From positions 273,633 to 337,632 of the forward strand of contig NZSL01000013.1 in NCBI GenBank assembly GCA_002696735.1: a stretch of DNA of 64,000 bases, in the 5' to 3' direction. The notes beneath the pieces are model-generated. The model saw nothing but the letters and a program-made list of their open reading frames with translations. It ran no database searches and was not told where the DNA came from. Shown here one piece after another: positions 54,245 through 64,000 of this stretch. Numbering within the stretch: the first letter of the stretch is position 1; every line of letters starts with the position of its first letter. Both the position numbers and the translations under genes were made by a program. Source of the stretch: Methylophaga sp. (lineage in GTDB: Bacteria > Pseudomonadota > Gammaproteobacteria > Nitrosococcales > Methylophagaceae).

Positions 54245-54260
54245 ATATTAGGCCGTTTTT
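54236..54260 (+). terminator. possible terminator of the arsenate reductase gene
   Basis: GGCC-GCTAA and TTA-GGCC can form a bulged stem followed by GTTTTT. The stem includes the stop codon. It is weaker than the other terminators here. Confidence 0.35.
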
Positions 54261-54276
54261 CATCATCTTATTTGAC

Positions 54277-56067
54277 TTAACCTGCCTCCGCCAATGGCTG
54301 GCAATCTGATAGATTCAACTGATAAAGACTGTTGCCCGGCATTTTCTTCGCTTTCGATTTAGCCTTGGTAGCATGCTCTGCAAGATCTGTTTCATCAATC
54401 AGATAGTCAAAATCACTGATGGTGACCGCACCGATGGATAAGCTTAACAAAGGATAAAAGACTTGCTGACCATGGCGATCGTAGGCCTGAATGCCTCCTT
54501 GTTGCAGATGGGTATCACTATAAAGTTCACTATAGAGTAACGCGAACGCCTCCAGCATCATTTCACAGCGATTGCGCCAGTCATGACTATCAAATATGAC
54601 GATGAAATCATCGCCACCTACATGACCTAAAAAATCATTTTCATGGTCAATAAACTGACTGAGTATTTTTGCCGTTTTGGTAATGACCTTATCGCCTTTG
54701 TTATAGCCATAGGTATCATTATAGGGCTTGAAATTATCCAAATCGAAATAACATACCGTGGCATGACGTTTTTCCCGGATAGACTGTTGAATGTGCTCAT
54801 TTAATGGTACATTACCGGGCAGGCCGCTCAGTGGATTGGCATGACGGGCGATGGTTAATTGCAAGTCAGTAATCTGCCGCAATAAATCCATCAAACTACC
54901 TACACCACGGTAGAATCCTTGTTCCGAAATGATAAAAACGCTGTGCTGATGAGAAGGTTCCTGACTCGTAATTTGCTGGCTGAGCGACTTTAGCTGCAAA
55001 GTCGTCTCAGCAATGATAGGGCGATTATCCATAAATAGATGAATCGGTTTGCGACCATGTAAGTCCCGGCCATAACGACTTGCATACAGGGTCATAAATT
55101 CATCGCGCCATACCATGCCAGCAATGGTGTCGTTTTCATGTAATACCGGCAATGCGGCCAGTTTTACGGCATTCTGGAAGCGTTCGCCTACCTGATTTAC
55201 ATCATGATAAGTACGCACCGGGGTTAATTGTGTCAGCAGGCTTCCCACCAGTGAATCTGAACGGGGCACCCCCGAATGAATTTTTTCTCTGGGTTGGCGT
55301 TTGGCAAATAATTCAGGCGGTAATTCTCGCTTGGGATTCGGCGTTGGGCGGCCGAAATAATAGCCCTGAGCAAAATGCATATCCATGGACTGTGCAACTA
55401 AATACTCTTCCCGGACTTCTACACCTTCTCCAATCACCCTACAGTTACTGCTTTGTGCAATATCGATCATTGATTGCACAAACTGTTTTTTCTGCTGATC
55501 TTCATGGATATTCTGCATGAAGTGACGATCCAGTTTGACATAATCCGGCTTTAACTCTGACCATGTACGTAAACCGGAATAACCCGCCCCTAAATCGTCA
55601 ATGGCAATCGAGAAGCCCATTTCACGATAATGTTCAGTAGCTTCGCGCATCAGCACATAATCATCTATTGGATATTGCTCAGTTAACTCAATGACTACCT
55701 GCTCCGCAGGGATGCCGGCTTTTTTCAGGAACTTGGTCGTTAAACCGTGTGGATAGTCGGGCTGTAACAGCGCTGCTGGGATGGTATTAATAAACAGCTT
55801 GGCTTTCAGATCCAATTCACCAAATCGGGCAATGGCAACTTCACGACACAATAAATCCAGTTCAGCCAAACGGCCGTGTCGACTGGCTGCATCAAACAGA
55901 TTAATTGGAGAGTGTAAAACACTATCAGAAGGACCACGGATCAGAGCCTCATAACCATAAATCTGATTGTTTTTTAATGAGACAATCGGTTGAAATATAG
56001 GAGTAAGTGCCGCCGTGGCAAGAATATCTTCCAGTGAGGTAAATTGCAGTAATTCTTCTTTTGTCAT
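54277..56067 (-). CDS. EAL-CBS-GGDEF cyclic-di-GMP signalling protein
   Basis: The 596-residue protein has an N-terminal EAL domain (about 10-245) with EALIRG, ELTE, AIDDLGAGYSG, KLDRHFM and GEGVE all intact, so phosphodiesterase activity is likely. A CBS-pair region (about 275-410) is followed by a GGDEF domain (about 420-585) whose signature reads GGDDF, a conservative change at the fourth position. The cyclase might be active, or act as a regulatory GTP- or c-di-GMP-binding site. There is no membrane segment. The CBS pair may bind adenosyl nucleotides. Confidence 0.92.
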   Translation of the reverse strand: MTKEELLQFTSLEDILATAALTPIFQPIVSLKNNQIYGYEALIRGPSDSVLHSPINLFDAASRHGRLAELDLLCREVAIARFGELDLKAKLFINTIPAALLQPDYPHGLTTKFLKKAGIPAEQVVIELTEQYPIDDYVLMREATEHYREMGFSIAIDDLGAGYSGLRTWSELKPDYVKLDRHFMQNIHEDQQKKQFVQSMIDIAQSSNCRVIGEGVEVREEYLVAQSMDMHFAQGYYFGRPTPNPKRELPPELFAKRQPREKIHSGVPRSDSLVGSLLTQLTPVRTYHDVNQVGERFQNAVKLAALPVLHENDTIAGMVWRDEFMTLYASRYGRDLHGRKPIHLFMDNRPIIAETTLQLKSLSQQITSQEPSHQHSVFIISEQGFYRGVGSLMDLLRQITDLQLTIARHANPLSGLPGNVPLNEHIQQSIREKRHATVCYFDLDNFKPYNDTYGYNKGDKVITKTAKILSQFIDHENDFLGHVGGDDFIVIFDSHDWRNRCEMMLEAFALLYSELYSDTHLQQGGIQAYDRHGQQVFYPLLSLSIGAVTISDFDYLIDETDLAEHATKAKSKAKKMPGNSLYQLNLSDCQPLAEAG

Positions 56068-56096
56068 TGGAATTCAACTCTTAGTAAGCCAGATAC

Positions 56097-56124
56097 AAAA
56101 AAGCCCCACCCAAAAGAGTGGGGC
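56097..56124 (-). terminator. intrinsic terminator of the porin gene
   Basis: On the minus strand, GCCCCAC pairs with GTGGGGC around an 8-nt loop, followed by six T residues. It lies about 37 bp after the porin stop. Confidence 0.85.
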
Positions 56125-56160
56125 AAGTTTGCAGAGGAGATAACTCTCTAGATTCCGCGC

Positions 56161-57543
56161 CTACCAGAAGGCTTGAGCACGGAATTTCAGAGCAGAAGGT
56201 TCTGCATCTGAGCTTGCACCGTTGACTGTCAGGTCAGTAATTTTGTCGTAGTTCAACATAAGGCGAATATTTTTACGTGGGATGTAGTTAATACCCAAGG
56301 TGTATTTATCTGCTTCGTCTTCAGTCTGCATGCTACCACCGACCAGGCCTTCTGTTTCGATGTTCTCGAAACGGGCAACTAGCTGCCAAGCACCATATGC
56401 TGATTTCGGTGATACGCCTGAATTGTAGCCTTTTTTCCATTTGTAAGATTCACCGGTTAAGAAGTAACCTGCTTCAACAGAATAACCAGTAAAATCTTGG
56501 TCAGAATTGACTGAACTTTCTGCAGTGTAATCGACATATTCAGCCAAGGCATGGAAAGGACCATAGATACCTAACACGTCAGCGGTAAAGGCTGAAGAAC
56601 CATCATAACCCGCTACAGAAGTATCGATTGGACGCTCTGATGTAATGTGACTGACGGCACGTTGACGATAACGGAATGTATCATCACCGTTACCGCGTGT
56701 AAGATAACCAGCACCAACTTGCAACATATGCTTTTCATCTTGCATGAAAGGGACAAAAGAACCACGTACAGCCCATGAGTCTGCATCATCAATGTCAGTT
56801 TCACCATCTTCAATTTCACCACTGGTGAAAGAAGTCGCTAATAACCAGCGATAGTCTTTATCATTTATTTGAAAGACTGCACCACTTTCACGAGCGGGAG
56901 AAATACTTGAATCGGCGTAAAATGGGCGATCAATAAAGCTCATATATTTTGAGCTGGCTTTGGTGTTGTAACCAAAAGCAATATGAGATTGACCCAGCTT
57001 TACACCCCATTTTGTGCTGTCAGTCAGGCTGTTACCGTAACCTACGTATGCATCTTTGATCGAGGCATCACCACCGGCAAAGTCAGCTTCAAATTTGTAG
57101 CTCCAGTCGTAAATATCACCCTCAAAGCCTAAACGTGCACGACGTAATTCTGTTCCACGACCTTCATTGTCGCTAATAGCTGTACCATCATATAAGCCAT
57201 CGTTATCGACAGAAATGGCATCCCACATCACACGACCGATAGGCTGGAATGACCAGTTACCGTCACGATCTGAAACCACCAGTTTGCCATCAGTTTCAAT
57301 AACCGGCATATTGGCTGTTGCTGTTTCAACTTCTTTTTTCAGCTCTTCTTTATCAGCTTCTGCCATTTCTTTATCAGCTGCTGCTGCATTGGTCAGCAAT
57401 TTGTAATCATCGTTGCTGATTGTGCCTTTATCACGCAAAACCTGTAAAAGATCCATCATGGCATCATTGTTAGCCTGTGCAGGCAGTGTGGCGGCACCGA
57501 ACAGTGCGCCGGCGATTAATATTGCAGACGTTTTTAATTTCAA
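56161..57543 (-). CDS. phosphate-selective porin (OprO/OprP family)
   Basis: The 460-residue outer-membrane protein has a signal peptide cut after PAQA (about residue 25), a short helical segment rich in Glu and Lys (about 50-75) and a C-terminal 16-strand-type barrel ending in the aromatic FRAQAFW. Segments such as GRGTELRRARLGFEGDIYDWSYKFEADFAGG and QLVARFENIETEGL match porin O/P. The Pho box just upstream supports phosphate uptake. The last residue Trp, instead of Phe, is not unusual. Confidence 0.88.
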   Translation of the reverse strand: MKLKTSAILIAGALFGAATLPAQANNDAMMDLLQVLRDKGTISNDDYKLLTNAAAADKEMAEADKEELKKEVETATANMPVIETDGKLVVSDRDGNWSFQPIGRVMWDAISVDNDGLYDGTAISDNEGRGTELRRARLGFEGDIYDWSYKFEADFAGGDASIKDAYVGYGNSLTDSTKWGVKLGQSHIAFGYNTKASSKYMSFIDRPFYADSSISPARESGAVFQINDKDYRWLLATSFTSGEIEDGETDIDDADSWAVRGSFVPFMQDEKHMLQVGAGYLTRGNGDDTFRYRQRAVSHITSERPIDTSVAGYDGSSAFTADVLGIYGPFHALAEYVDYTAESSVNSDQDFTGYSVEAGYFLTGESYKWKKGYNSGVSPKSAYGAWQLVARFENIETEGLVGGSMQTEDEADKYTLGINYIPRKNIRLMLNYDKITDLTVNGASSDAEPSALKFRAQAFW

Positions 57544-57636
57544 GGGACTATCCTCTTAGTTGATAAAACACGTTCGGTCTGTATCTCCGAGACCTGCACA
57601 CCTTAAAACCCAAATATTTCAGCGTGATGAAAAAAC

Positions 57637-57655
57637 TGTGACAGTTGTGTGACAA
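57637..57655 (-). promoter_or_regulatory. Pho box of the porin gene
   Basis: On the minus strand TTGTCACACAACTGTCACA closely matches the 19-bp PhoB consensus of two 7-bp repeats (CTGTCAT) separated by 4 bp: repeats TTGTCAC and CTGTCAC. It lies about 95 bp before the porin start and points to induction under phosphate starvation. Confidence 0.75.
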
Positions 57656-57711
57656 CGCAACAAATCGCCAGAAATGTTGTTAAAAAACCACATCAATAAT
57701 CGACAGATTTG

Positions 57712-57738
57712 CTTGAAAAGCCCGGATAAGCCCCAACC
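57712..57738 (+). promoter_or_regulatory. candidate sigma-32 promoter of fxsA
   Basis: CTTGAAA (57712-57718) is followed after 12 bp by CCCCAACC (57731-57738), close to the heat-shock consensus CTTGAAA-N(11-16)-CCCCATNT. It lies about 35 bp before the fxsA start. Confidence 0.5.
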
Positions 57739-57771
57739 TTCCTAGTGAGTGCTATCCGTTAAGGAATAAAT

Positions 57772-58227
57772 ATGTTCAAGTGGCTATTTTTATTATTTCT
57801 GCTGGTTCCAATCGCAGAAATTTACGTATTAATTGAAGTTGGTGAGGTGATTGGCGCTGGCTGGACCATTCTGTTTGTGATTGCGACTGCAGTTTTAGGT
57901 GCCTGGTTGGTTAAGTTGCAAGGGCTTTCCACCATGCAGCGAGCTCAGGAATCAATTCGTCGTGGTGACACTCCGGCTCTGGAGATGCTGGAGGGAATGA
58001 CCTTATTTATAAGCGGTTTTCTGTTACTGATTCCTGGTTTTGTAACCGATGCGGTGGGCTTTTTATTATTGGTTCCGGCCTTGCGACGAGCTCTATTGCT
58101 GAAATTAATTCGTAACAGCAATGTGATATTTCGTCAGCAGTGGTCTGCGCAGAAACGTTATTCGCAAAGTGAGGATATTATTGAGGGTGAGGTCATCAAG
58201 GATGACGATCAGCGCAATATTCGTTAA
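57772..58227 (+). CDS. fxsA: FxsA family membrane protein
   Basis: The 151-residue protein starts MFKWLFLLFLLVPIAEIYVLIEVGEVIGAGWTILFV and has three or four membrane segments with the family's GDTPALEMLEGMTLFISGFLLLIPGFVTDAVGFLLLVPALR. FxsA in E. coli suppresses phage T7 exclusion by F; its cell role is unclear. The C-terminal acidic tail is cytoplasmic. It is the usual neighbour upstream of groES in many Gammaproteobacteria. Here a sigma-32-like promoter precedes it, and groES has its own. Confidence 0.9.
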   Translation: MFKWLFLLFLLVPIAEIYVLIEVGEVIGAGWTILFVIATAVLGAWLVKLQGLSTMQRAQESIRRGDTPALEMLEGMTLFISGFLLLIPGFVTDAVGFLLLVPALRRALLLKLIRNSNVIFRQQWSAQKRYSQSEDIIEGEVIKDDDQRNIR

Positions 58228-58290
58228 TGCTGATAAATCAAGCAATTTACTGCATCTGACAGTTTTTTCAGAAATTTTTTAACTCAGGCA

Positions 58291-58318
58291 CTTGAAGTTT
58301 ATTCAGCCAGCCCCATTA
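58291..58318 (+). promoter_or_regulatory. sigma-32 heat-shock promoter of groESL
   Basis: CTTGAA (58291-58296) is followed after 14 bp by CCCCATTA (58311-58318), a near-consensus sigma-32 promoter, 57 bp before groES. CCCCATTAAAGGGG just downstream can form a short hairpin at the 5' end of the transcript. Confidence 0.7.
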
Positions 58319-58374
58319 AAGGGGTTCCTGGAATTTTCTTGGTCATTTTTTGTTACTTTTGGAGGATAAAACTA

Positions 58375-58665
58375 ATGAACCTTCGTCCCCTTCATGATCG
58401 TGTGATTGTTCGTCGCATGGAAGAAGAAACTACCTCTGCTGGTGGAATTGTCATTCCTGACAATGCAGCAGAAAAACCATCTCGTGGCGAAATTATCGCA
58501 GCGGGTAACGGCAAACCTACCGATTCTGGTGAAGTCCGTCCTCTGGCTGTTAAAGTCGGTGACAAAGTGCTGTTTGGTAAATATGCCGGCACCGAAGTCA
58601 AAGTGGAAGGCGAAGAACTGCTGGTAATGCGTGAAGACGATATCGTTGCTGTGATCGAAGCGTAA
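58375..58665 (+). CDS. groES: co-chaperonin GroES
   Basis: The 96-residue product starts [18 protein letters not shown] at the ATG at 58375, with GGAGG 9 nt before. A longer frame from 58339 adds residues outside the family. [18 protein letters not shown] is the mobile loop that binds GroEL, and the dome end is [22 protein letters not shown]. It caps the GroEL folding chamber. The groEL gene follows after 57 bp. Confidence 0.98.
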   Translation: MNLRPLHDRVIVRRMEEETTSAGGIVIPDNAAEKPSRGEIIAAGNGKPTDSGEVRPLAVKVGDKVLFGKYAGTEVKVEGEELLVMREDDIVAVIEA

Positions 58666-58710
58666 GCTTCCCGACGATTTCACATCTGGTTACGTTAAAC
58701 ATAGCTATAA

Positions 58711-60351
<1,641 letters not shown>

Positions 60352-60378
60352 TTCGTTACAGCATAGCTATCAGCACAC

Positions 60379-60416
60379 AAAAAAGCCCTGCCTCGAAAGA
60401 GGTGGGGCTTTTTTTT
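60379..60416 (+). terminator. intrinsic terminator of groESL
   Basis: A 15-bp-class stem (AAAAAAGCCCTGCCTC and GAGGTGGGGCTTTTTT with two G-T pairs) with loop GAAA is followed by a T-run. It can work in both directions, also for the leftward DUF6164 gene. Confidence 0.9.
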
Positions 60417-60441
60417 GGGCTAATTAAATTGAAAAGAGCTT

Positions 60442-60810
60442 TTAAGGGTGTAATGTTTTCCAGAAAGGAATCAACATCAGACTTAATACAAAGGCAATCA
60501 ACAGCAACACGCCTACAAAGCGAAATGGATGCTGAAAAATGGATTGGAAAAATCCCGGTATTTCGCCATTGGCACGCAGATTTTCATATTGCTGACGCTG
60601 ATCTATAGCGCGTTTGGCCTGATATTCATCGAGCGTGGCTTTGGCAATAGGCAGTTGTTCATCATTTATCAACCAGATGGCCGCCACACCAAGGCCAAAA
60701 AATCCAGCCTGAGTTTCGTAAAAGGCAAAGCCTTTATCGTCCAGCAATTGCCGAACGTCTTCCGCTTCGTCTTCAGGTACATTGTTGAGTCGAAATAATA
60801 AAGTCGCCAT
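60442..60810 (-). CDS. DUF6164 family protein
   Basis: The 122-residue protein begins MATLLFRLNNVPEDEAEDVRQLLDD, a small alpha/beta domain. It continues with YETQAGFFGLGVAAIWLIND and ends with one membrane segment (about 95-115, FVGVLLLIAFVLSLMLIPF). I recognise it as the uncharacterised DUF6164 group. It lies 64 bp after the alternative oxidase gene on the same strand and may be co-transcribed. Function is unknown. Confidence 0.75.
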   Translation of the reverse strand: MATLLFRLNNVPEDEAEDVRQLLDDKGFAFYETQAGFFGLGVAAIWLINDEQLPIAKATLDEYQAKRAIDQRQQYENLRANGEIPGFFQSIFQHPFRFVGVLLLIAFVLSLMLIPFWKTLHP

Positions 60811-60874
60811 AGTCGTCCTTGTCTGTCAGCGCGGTTAGAAGCTAACCCGATTTGTTACTTCATTCAGCGGCATA

Positions 60875-61495
60875 TTAGGCGTTTTGCAATTGATTGGCAA
60901 AATCATGATTTACATCACGATGCTTGGCCTCATCATCTCTTACAACTAACACTACATCGCGCAGCAGCGCATCCTGTGGCAGGTTCCAGTAATCAATGGC
61001 AATTTGCGGTGCGGCTACGTTTTCGTATTTGCCTGAATCGATACCTGCTAAATACTCGGTATAGCTGTACACAGCTTCTTCCTCAAGATAACCAACAATT
61101 CGATGCGCTACTCGAGATGAGAAAATATATAAAATAAAGAACAAGTTATAAAACACACCCTGAGCAATAATAATCAACACACGTTCGAACCAGCTTGGTT
61201 TGGCAATATGCACAAAGGTGAGCAGATGCATACGTTCATTATCAGCTTCTTCCAGCAAAGTGCTAATCCAACCATCATCATCCTGCATCCGGCGCAGTGA
61301 ACGAAGATGCTGAAGAGCTCCGCCAACCATGCCAGGTACGGCTGCAACCGTTTCCAGTACGACAGCACGATGTCCGTAACGTCCGGAAAAAAAGACGTCA
61401 GCAAAAAAACGCATAAATTTTACAATTGCCAGCGCCACCCGATCAGAAACGCTTTTTGGGGTGAAATGCGGGGCGTTATATTCATTGCTGTCCAT
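60875..61495 (-). CDS. aox: alternative oxidase (cyanide-insensitive quinol oxidase)
   Basis: The 206-residue protein has all diiron ligands of alternative oxidase: Glu48 in [11 protein letters not shown], Glu87 and His90 in [11 protein letters not shown], a glutamate in [13 protein letters not shown] (about 139) and Glu189 with His192 in [12 protein letters not shown]. It would oxidise ubiquinol and reduce O2 to water without pumping protons, as a monotopic inner-membrane protein. It lacks the long N-terminal extension of plant AOX. The start has AGGAGA 6 nt before. Bacterial AOX genes are sporadic, so horizontal transfer is possible. Confidence 0.93.
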   Translation of the reverse strand: MDSNEYNAPHFTPKSVSDRVALAIVKFMRFFADVFFSGRYGHRAVVLETVAAVPGMVGGALQHLRSLRRMQDDDGWISTLLEEADNERMHLLTFVHIAKPSWFERVLIIIAQGVFYNLFFILYIFSSRVAHRIVGYLEEEAVYSYTEYLAGIDSGKYENVAAPQIAIDYWNLPQDALLRDVVLVVRDDEAKHRDVNHDFANQLQNA

Positions 61496-61653
61496 CGTTG
61501 TCTCCTTTGACGAGACGAAGGTTATTTAGTCTGAGAAAATACATTTGCCGATGTGAAAATTTCGTGGTTATTACATCGCGATAAGTCATATGTTCTGTTA
61601 GTTTAGACACATTTTCAATGACTGTGCATTTTGAAATATCCAATGAGGCAAAA

Positions 61654-64000
61654 ATGACCACAACACAACATACAGAACGATGGCAATCGATTCTGCAGGA
61701 TAAGCAAAATCTGCTTGATTCTGCCTCTGAAGTATTAACGGCCAGTGAGTATGTGTTGAATCAGGGCGACAGGCAACCACAGCGTTTGCGTGAGTTGGTC
61801 GAAAGTGGTGATTTGGAAACTGTCTATGCAGAAGATGGCTATCAGCAACGCCTGCAAACCCGGCTGGCACAGGTAAATGATGAAGCCACTTTGCAACAAC
61901 AATTGCGGTTCTTTCGACACCGAGAAATGGTGCGTATTATCTGGCGGGATTTAAGTGGATGGGCCGATCTGGCAGAGACGGTGCGTGAGTTAACGGCATT
62001 GGCGGATTGTTGCGTTGAGCAGGCATTAAACAAGCTTTATCAATGGCAAACCGAACTGCTTGGCACCCCGATGGATGAGTTGGATCAGCCACAGCATTTA
62101 ATCGTGCTGGGGATGGGCAAAATGGGTGCCGGGGAATTGAACCTGTCTTCTGACATAGATTTGATTTTTACCTATCCTGATGATGGCGAAACACAAGGCG
62201 CACGGAAAAGCCTCACCAATGAAGAGTTTTTTACTCGCTTGGGTCGCAAACTGATTCAGGCTCTCGATAATGTGACCGTTGATGGATTTGTGTTTCGGGT
62301 AGATATGCGTTTGCGCCCGTTTGGTGAAAGTGGATCATTAGTCGCCAGTTTTGATGCCATGGAGGATTACTACCAGACTCAGGGCCGGGAATGGGAACGC
62401 TATGCAATGATCAAGGCAAGACCTGTTACGGGCAGTGAACAGGATAAGAAAGCTATCAGCGAGCTACTACGACCGTTTGTCTATCGACGTTACCTTGATT
62501 ACGGCATGTTTGATTCACTGCGTGAAATGAAATCCATGATTGCCGGACAGCTTCATTTAAAAGGCATGGAAGACAATATCAAGCTTGGAGCAGGAGGGAT
62601 CCGCGAAATTGAGTTTATTGGTCAGGTGTTTCAGTTAATTTATGGCGGGCGTGACAAACCTTTGCAGCAAAGACCCATTCTGACGATTCTGGATTTATTG
62701 GCTGAGCGAAAATTATTGTCAGATTACGCTGTAACAGCCTTAAAAAATGCGTATGTGTTTCTGCGTCGAACAGAACATCGTATTCAGGCCTGGGCAGATC
62801 AACAAACACATTTATTACCCAGTAATAATGAGGCCCGAATTCGTTTAGCAAGGAGTATGGGATTTGAGAGCTGGACTGCTTTTGTTGAAACTCTCAGTGA
62901 ACATCGGCAGCAGGTGCATGAACATTTCCAACAATTACTGACTGCACCACAGGCCGATGATGAGAGTACCGACAGTATTGCATTGTTAACTTCCAGCGAA
63001 GCAGAAATAACGTCTTATCTTGAAACATGGGGATATCACGAACCAGAGCAATCCCAGCAGACGATTGAAAAATTGTTGAACCTGCATGTCGTTAAAAACC
63101 TTGGTCATACCGGTCTTGGACGTCTCAAAAAATTATTGCCGTTATTGGTTCAGGCTGCTGCTGGTACTGACGAACCTGATACCTGTCTGAACCGGATGAT
63201 TCCGCTATTGGAATCTATTATGCGGCGTTCAGCCTATATGTCGCTATTGGTTGAAAACACCTTGGCCTTATCTCAACTGGTCAAACTCTGTGCGGCGAGT
63301 CCTTTAATTAGCCATCAGTTAGCACGTTATCCAGTATTACTGGATGAATTGCTGGATCCGCGATCACTTTACGAAGTGCCTGGCCGAGAACAGCAACAAG
63401 CCTTATTAAACCAGTTCCTCTCAGCTGCTGAAGACACCGATCTTGAACAGCAAATGAATTTATTGCGGGAGTTTCGGCAAATTGCCACTTTGCATGTTGC
63501 TGCAGCAGATGTCACCGAAGTATTACCGTTGATGCGGATCGGTGATCAACTCAGCGAATTGGCAGAAATTTTGTTGGAACGTGTGTTGCAATTGGCTTGG
63601 CAATATCTGATCTCGCGTCACGGATTACCGCCCGCTGCGGATAAAGATGATATGACGGAGTGCGGCTTTAGTGTCATTGCCTATGGAAAATTAGGTGGAC
63701 TGGAGTTGGGGTATGGCTCAGATCTGGATTTAGTTTTTGTATTTGATGATGCGCGGGAGGGAATGACTGATGGTGATAAACCTGTCGATTTGATGGTGTT
63801 TTATACACGTTTGGCTCAGCGGATGATCCACTTATTAAATACCGTGACTGCGGGTGGAGTGCTTTATGAAGTAGATATGCGACTGAGGCCAAGGGGTAAT
63901 TCAGGGTTGCTGGTGAGTCCAATTTCAGGCTTTGATGATTATCAACAGAATGAAGCCTGGACGTGGGAACATCAGGCTCTGGTCAGAGCCAGGTGTGTCG
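61654..64000 (+). CDS. glnE: bifunctional glutamine synthetase adenylyltransferase/adenylyl-removing enzyme (3' end outside window)
   Basis: The frame from the ATG at 61654 (GAGG 5 nt before) stays open to the window edge: 782 residues of about 950 in the family. An in-frame ATG 36 bp upstream is possible. The N-terminal adenylyl-removase nucleotidyltransferase has GMGKMGAGELNLSSDIDLIFTY near residue 155. The central part has GGIREIEFIGQVFQLIYGGRDKPL, and the second, adenylylating domain begins at AYGKLGGLELGYGSDLDLVF near 677. GlnE switches glutamine synthetase activity through PII signals. Confidence 0.96.
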   Translation, partial: MTTTQHTERWQSILQDKQNLLDSASEVLTASEYVLNQGDRQPQRLRELVESGDLETVYAEDGYQQRLQTRLAQVNDEATLQQQLRFFRHREMVRIIWRDLSGWADLAETVRELTALADCCVEQALNKLYQWQTELLGTPMDELDQPQHLIVLGMGKMGAGELNLSSDIDLIFTYPDDGETQGARKSLTNEEFFTRLGRKLIQALDNVTVDGFVFRVDMRLRPFGESGSLVASFDAMEDYYQTQGREWERYAMIKARPVTGSEQDKKAISELLRPFVYRRYLDYGMFDSLREMKSMIAGQLHLKGMEDNIKLGAGGIREIEFIGQVFQLIYGGRDKPLQQRPILTILDLLAERKLLSDYAVTALKNAYVFLRRTEHRIQAWADQQTHLLPSNNEARIRLARSMGFESWTAFVETLSEHRQQVHEHFQQLLTAPQADDESTDSIALLTSSEAEITSYLETWGYHEPEQSQQTIEKLLNLHVVKNLGHTGLGRLKKLLPLLVQAAAGTDEPDTCLNRMIPLLESIMRRSAYMSLLVENTLALSQLVKLCAASPLISHQLARYPVLLDELLDPRSLYEVPGREQQQALLNQFLSAAEDTDLEQQMNLLREFRQIATLHVAAADVTEVLPLMRIGDQLSELAEILLERVLQLAWQYLISRHGLPPAADKDDMTECGFSVIAYGKLGGLELGYGSDLDLVFVFDDAREGMTDGDKPVDLMVFYTRLAQRMIHLLNTVTAGGVLYEVDMRLRPRGNSGLLVSPISGFDDYQQNEAWTWEHQALVRARCV

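Noticed and set aside
61540..61570. NsrR- or FNR-like site upstream of the alternative oxidase gene
   Set aside because: A short ACAT-N6-ATGT inverted repeat is present, but it does not match either consensus well enough to claim.

Overview
The window is ordinary chromosomal DNA of a methylotrophic gammaproteobacterium. Fae, Mch and a set of methanopterin/methanofuran-type biosynthesis genes show a tetrahydromethanopterin-linked formaldehyde oxidation route. The ponA-pilMNOPQ-aroKB-damX order, chp/pil chemotaxis genes, rpmE, groESL and glnE are typical of Gammaproteobacteria. A Methylophaga-like organism fits best, but a methane oxidiser of the Methylococcales cannot be excluded from sequence reading alone. 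No rRNA, tRNA, CRISPR array, prophage or intact insertion sequence was seen.

Layout: 1-2744 holds the 3' end of a TrkH-type K+ transporter gene, a methyltransferase, rpmE (L31) behind a structured leader, and an M48 metalloprotease lipoprotein. 2745-3163 is a small intergenic zone with a perfect 24-bp palindrome, a doubtful small ORF and a fragment of a repeat element. 3162-14092 is mrcA (PBP1a) divergent from pilMNOPQ, then aroK, aroB and a DamX-like SPOR protein. 14067-23431 is the C1-cofactor region: a leftward operon mfnD-mfnF-pabB-mfnE-mfnA, a divergent HisA-like gene, and a leftward group mch-mptN-citG-like-fae. 23494-35584 runs leftward as pilG-pilH-pilI-pilJ-chpA-chpC-slt-cca. 35857-44584 carries housekeeping genes (gshA, a FIST protein, gatB, a HAD phosphatase, rppH, argA, ilvD). 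44585-44890 is a nested inverted-repeat element. 44891-52929 has an ABC exporter and a complete Fur-type heme uptake locus (hmuTUV, a TonB-dependent receptor, hutX, hutZ), interrupted between hutX and hutZ by a 264-bp MITE-like element. 52974-64000 holds an SH3-domain protein, a thioredoxin-type arsenate reductase, an EAL-CBS-GGDEF protein, a phosphate-selective porin with a Pho box, fxsA and groESL each with a sigma-32-like promoter, a DUF6164 protein, an alternative oxidase, and the 5' part of glnE.

How the genes fit together: Fae condenses formaldehyde with tetrahydromethanopterin and Mch interconverts the methenyl and formyl levels. The mptN, citG-like and pabB products probably help build the pterin cofactor, and the Mfn-type proteins probably build the methylofuran carrier. 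The pilMNOPQ products form the alignment subcomplex and secretin of type IV pili, which the Pil-Chp system controls. The heme locus imports heme through the outer membrane receptor and HmuTUV, with HutX and HutZ handling it in the cytoplasm.

The most notable observations are: (i) a compact methylofuran operon that includes an MfnA-like tyrosine/aspartate decarboxylase and pabB; (ii) a MITE whose terminal repeat supplies the last codons and stop of hutX, with related fragments next to mrcA and gshA; (iii) nested inverted repeats after ilvD; (iv) a mutually exclusive hairpin pair before rpmE; (v) a PilJ receptor with almost no periplasmic domain in a chp cluster lacking pilK and chpB; and (vi) a bacterial alternative oxidase.
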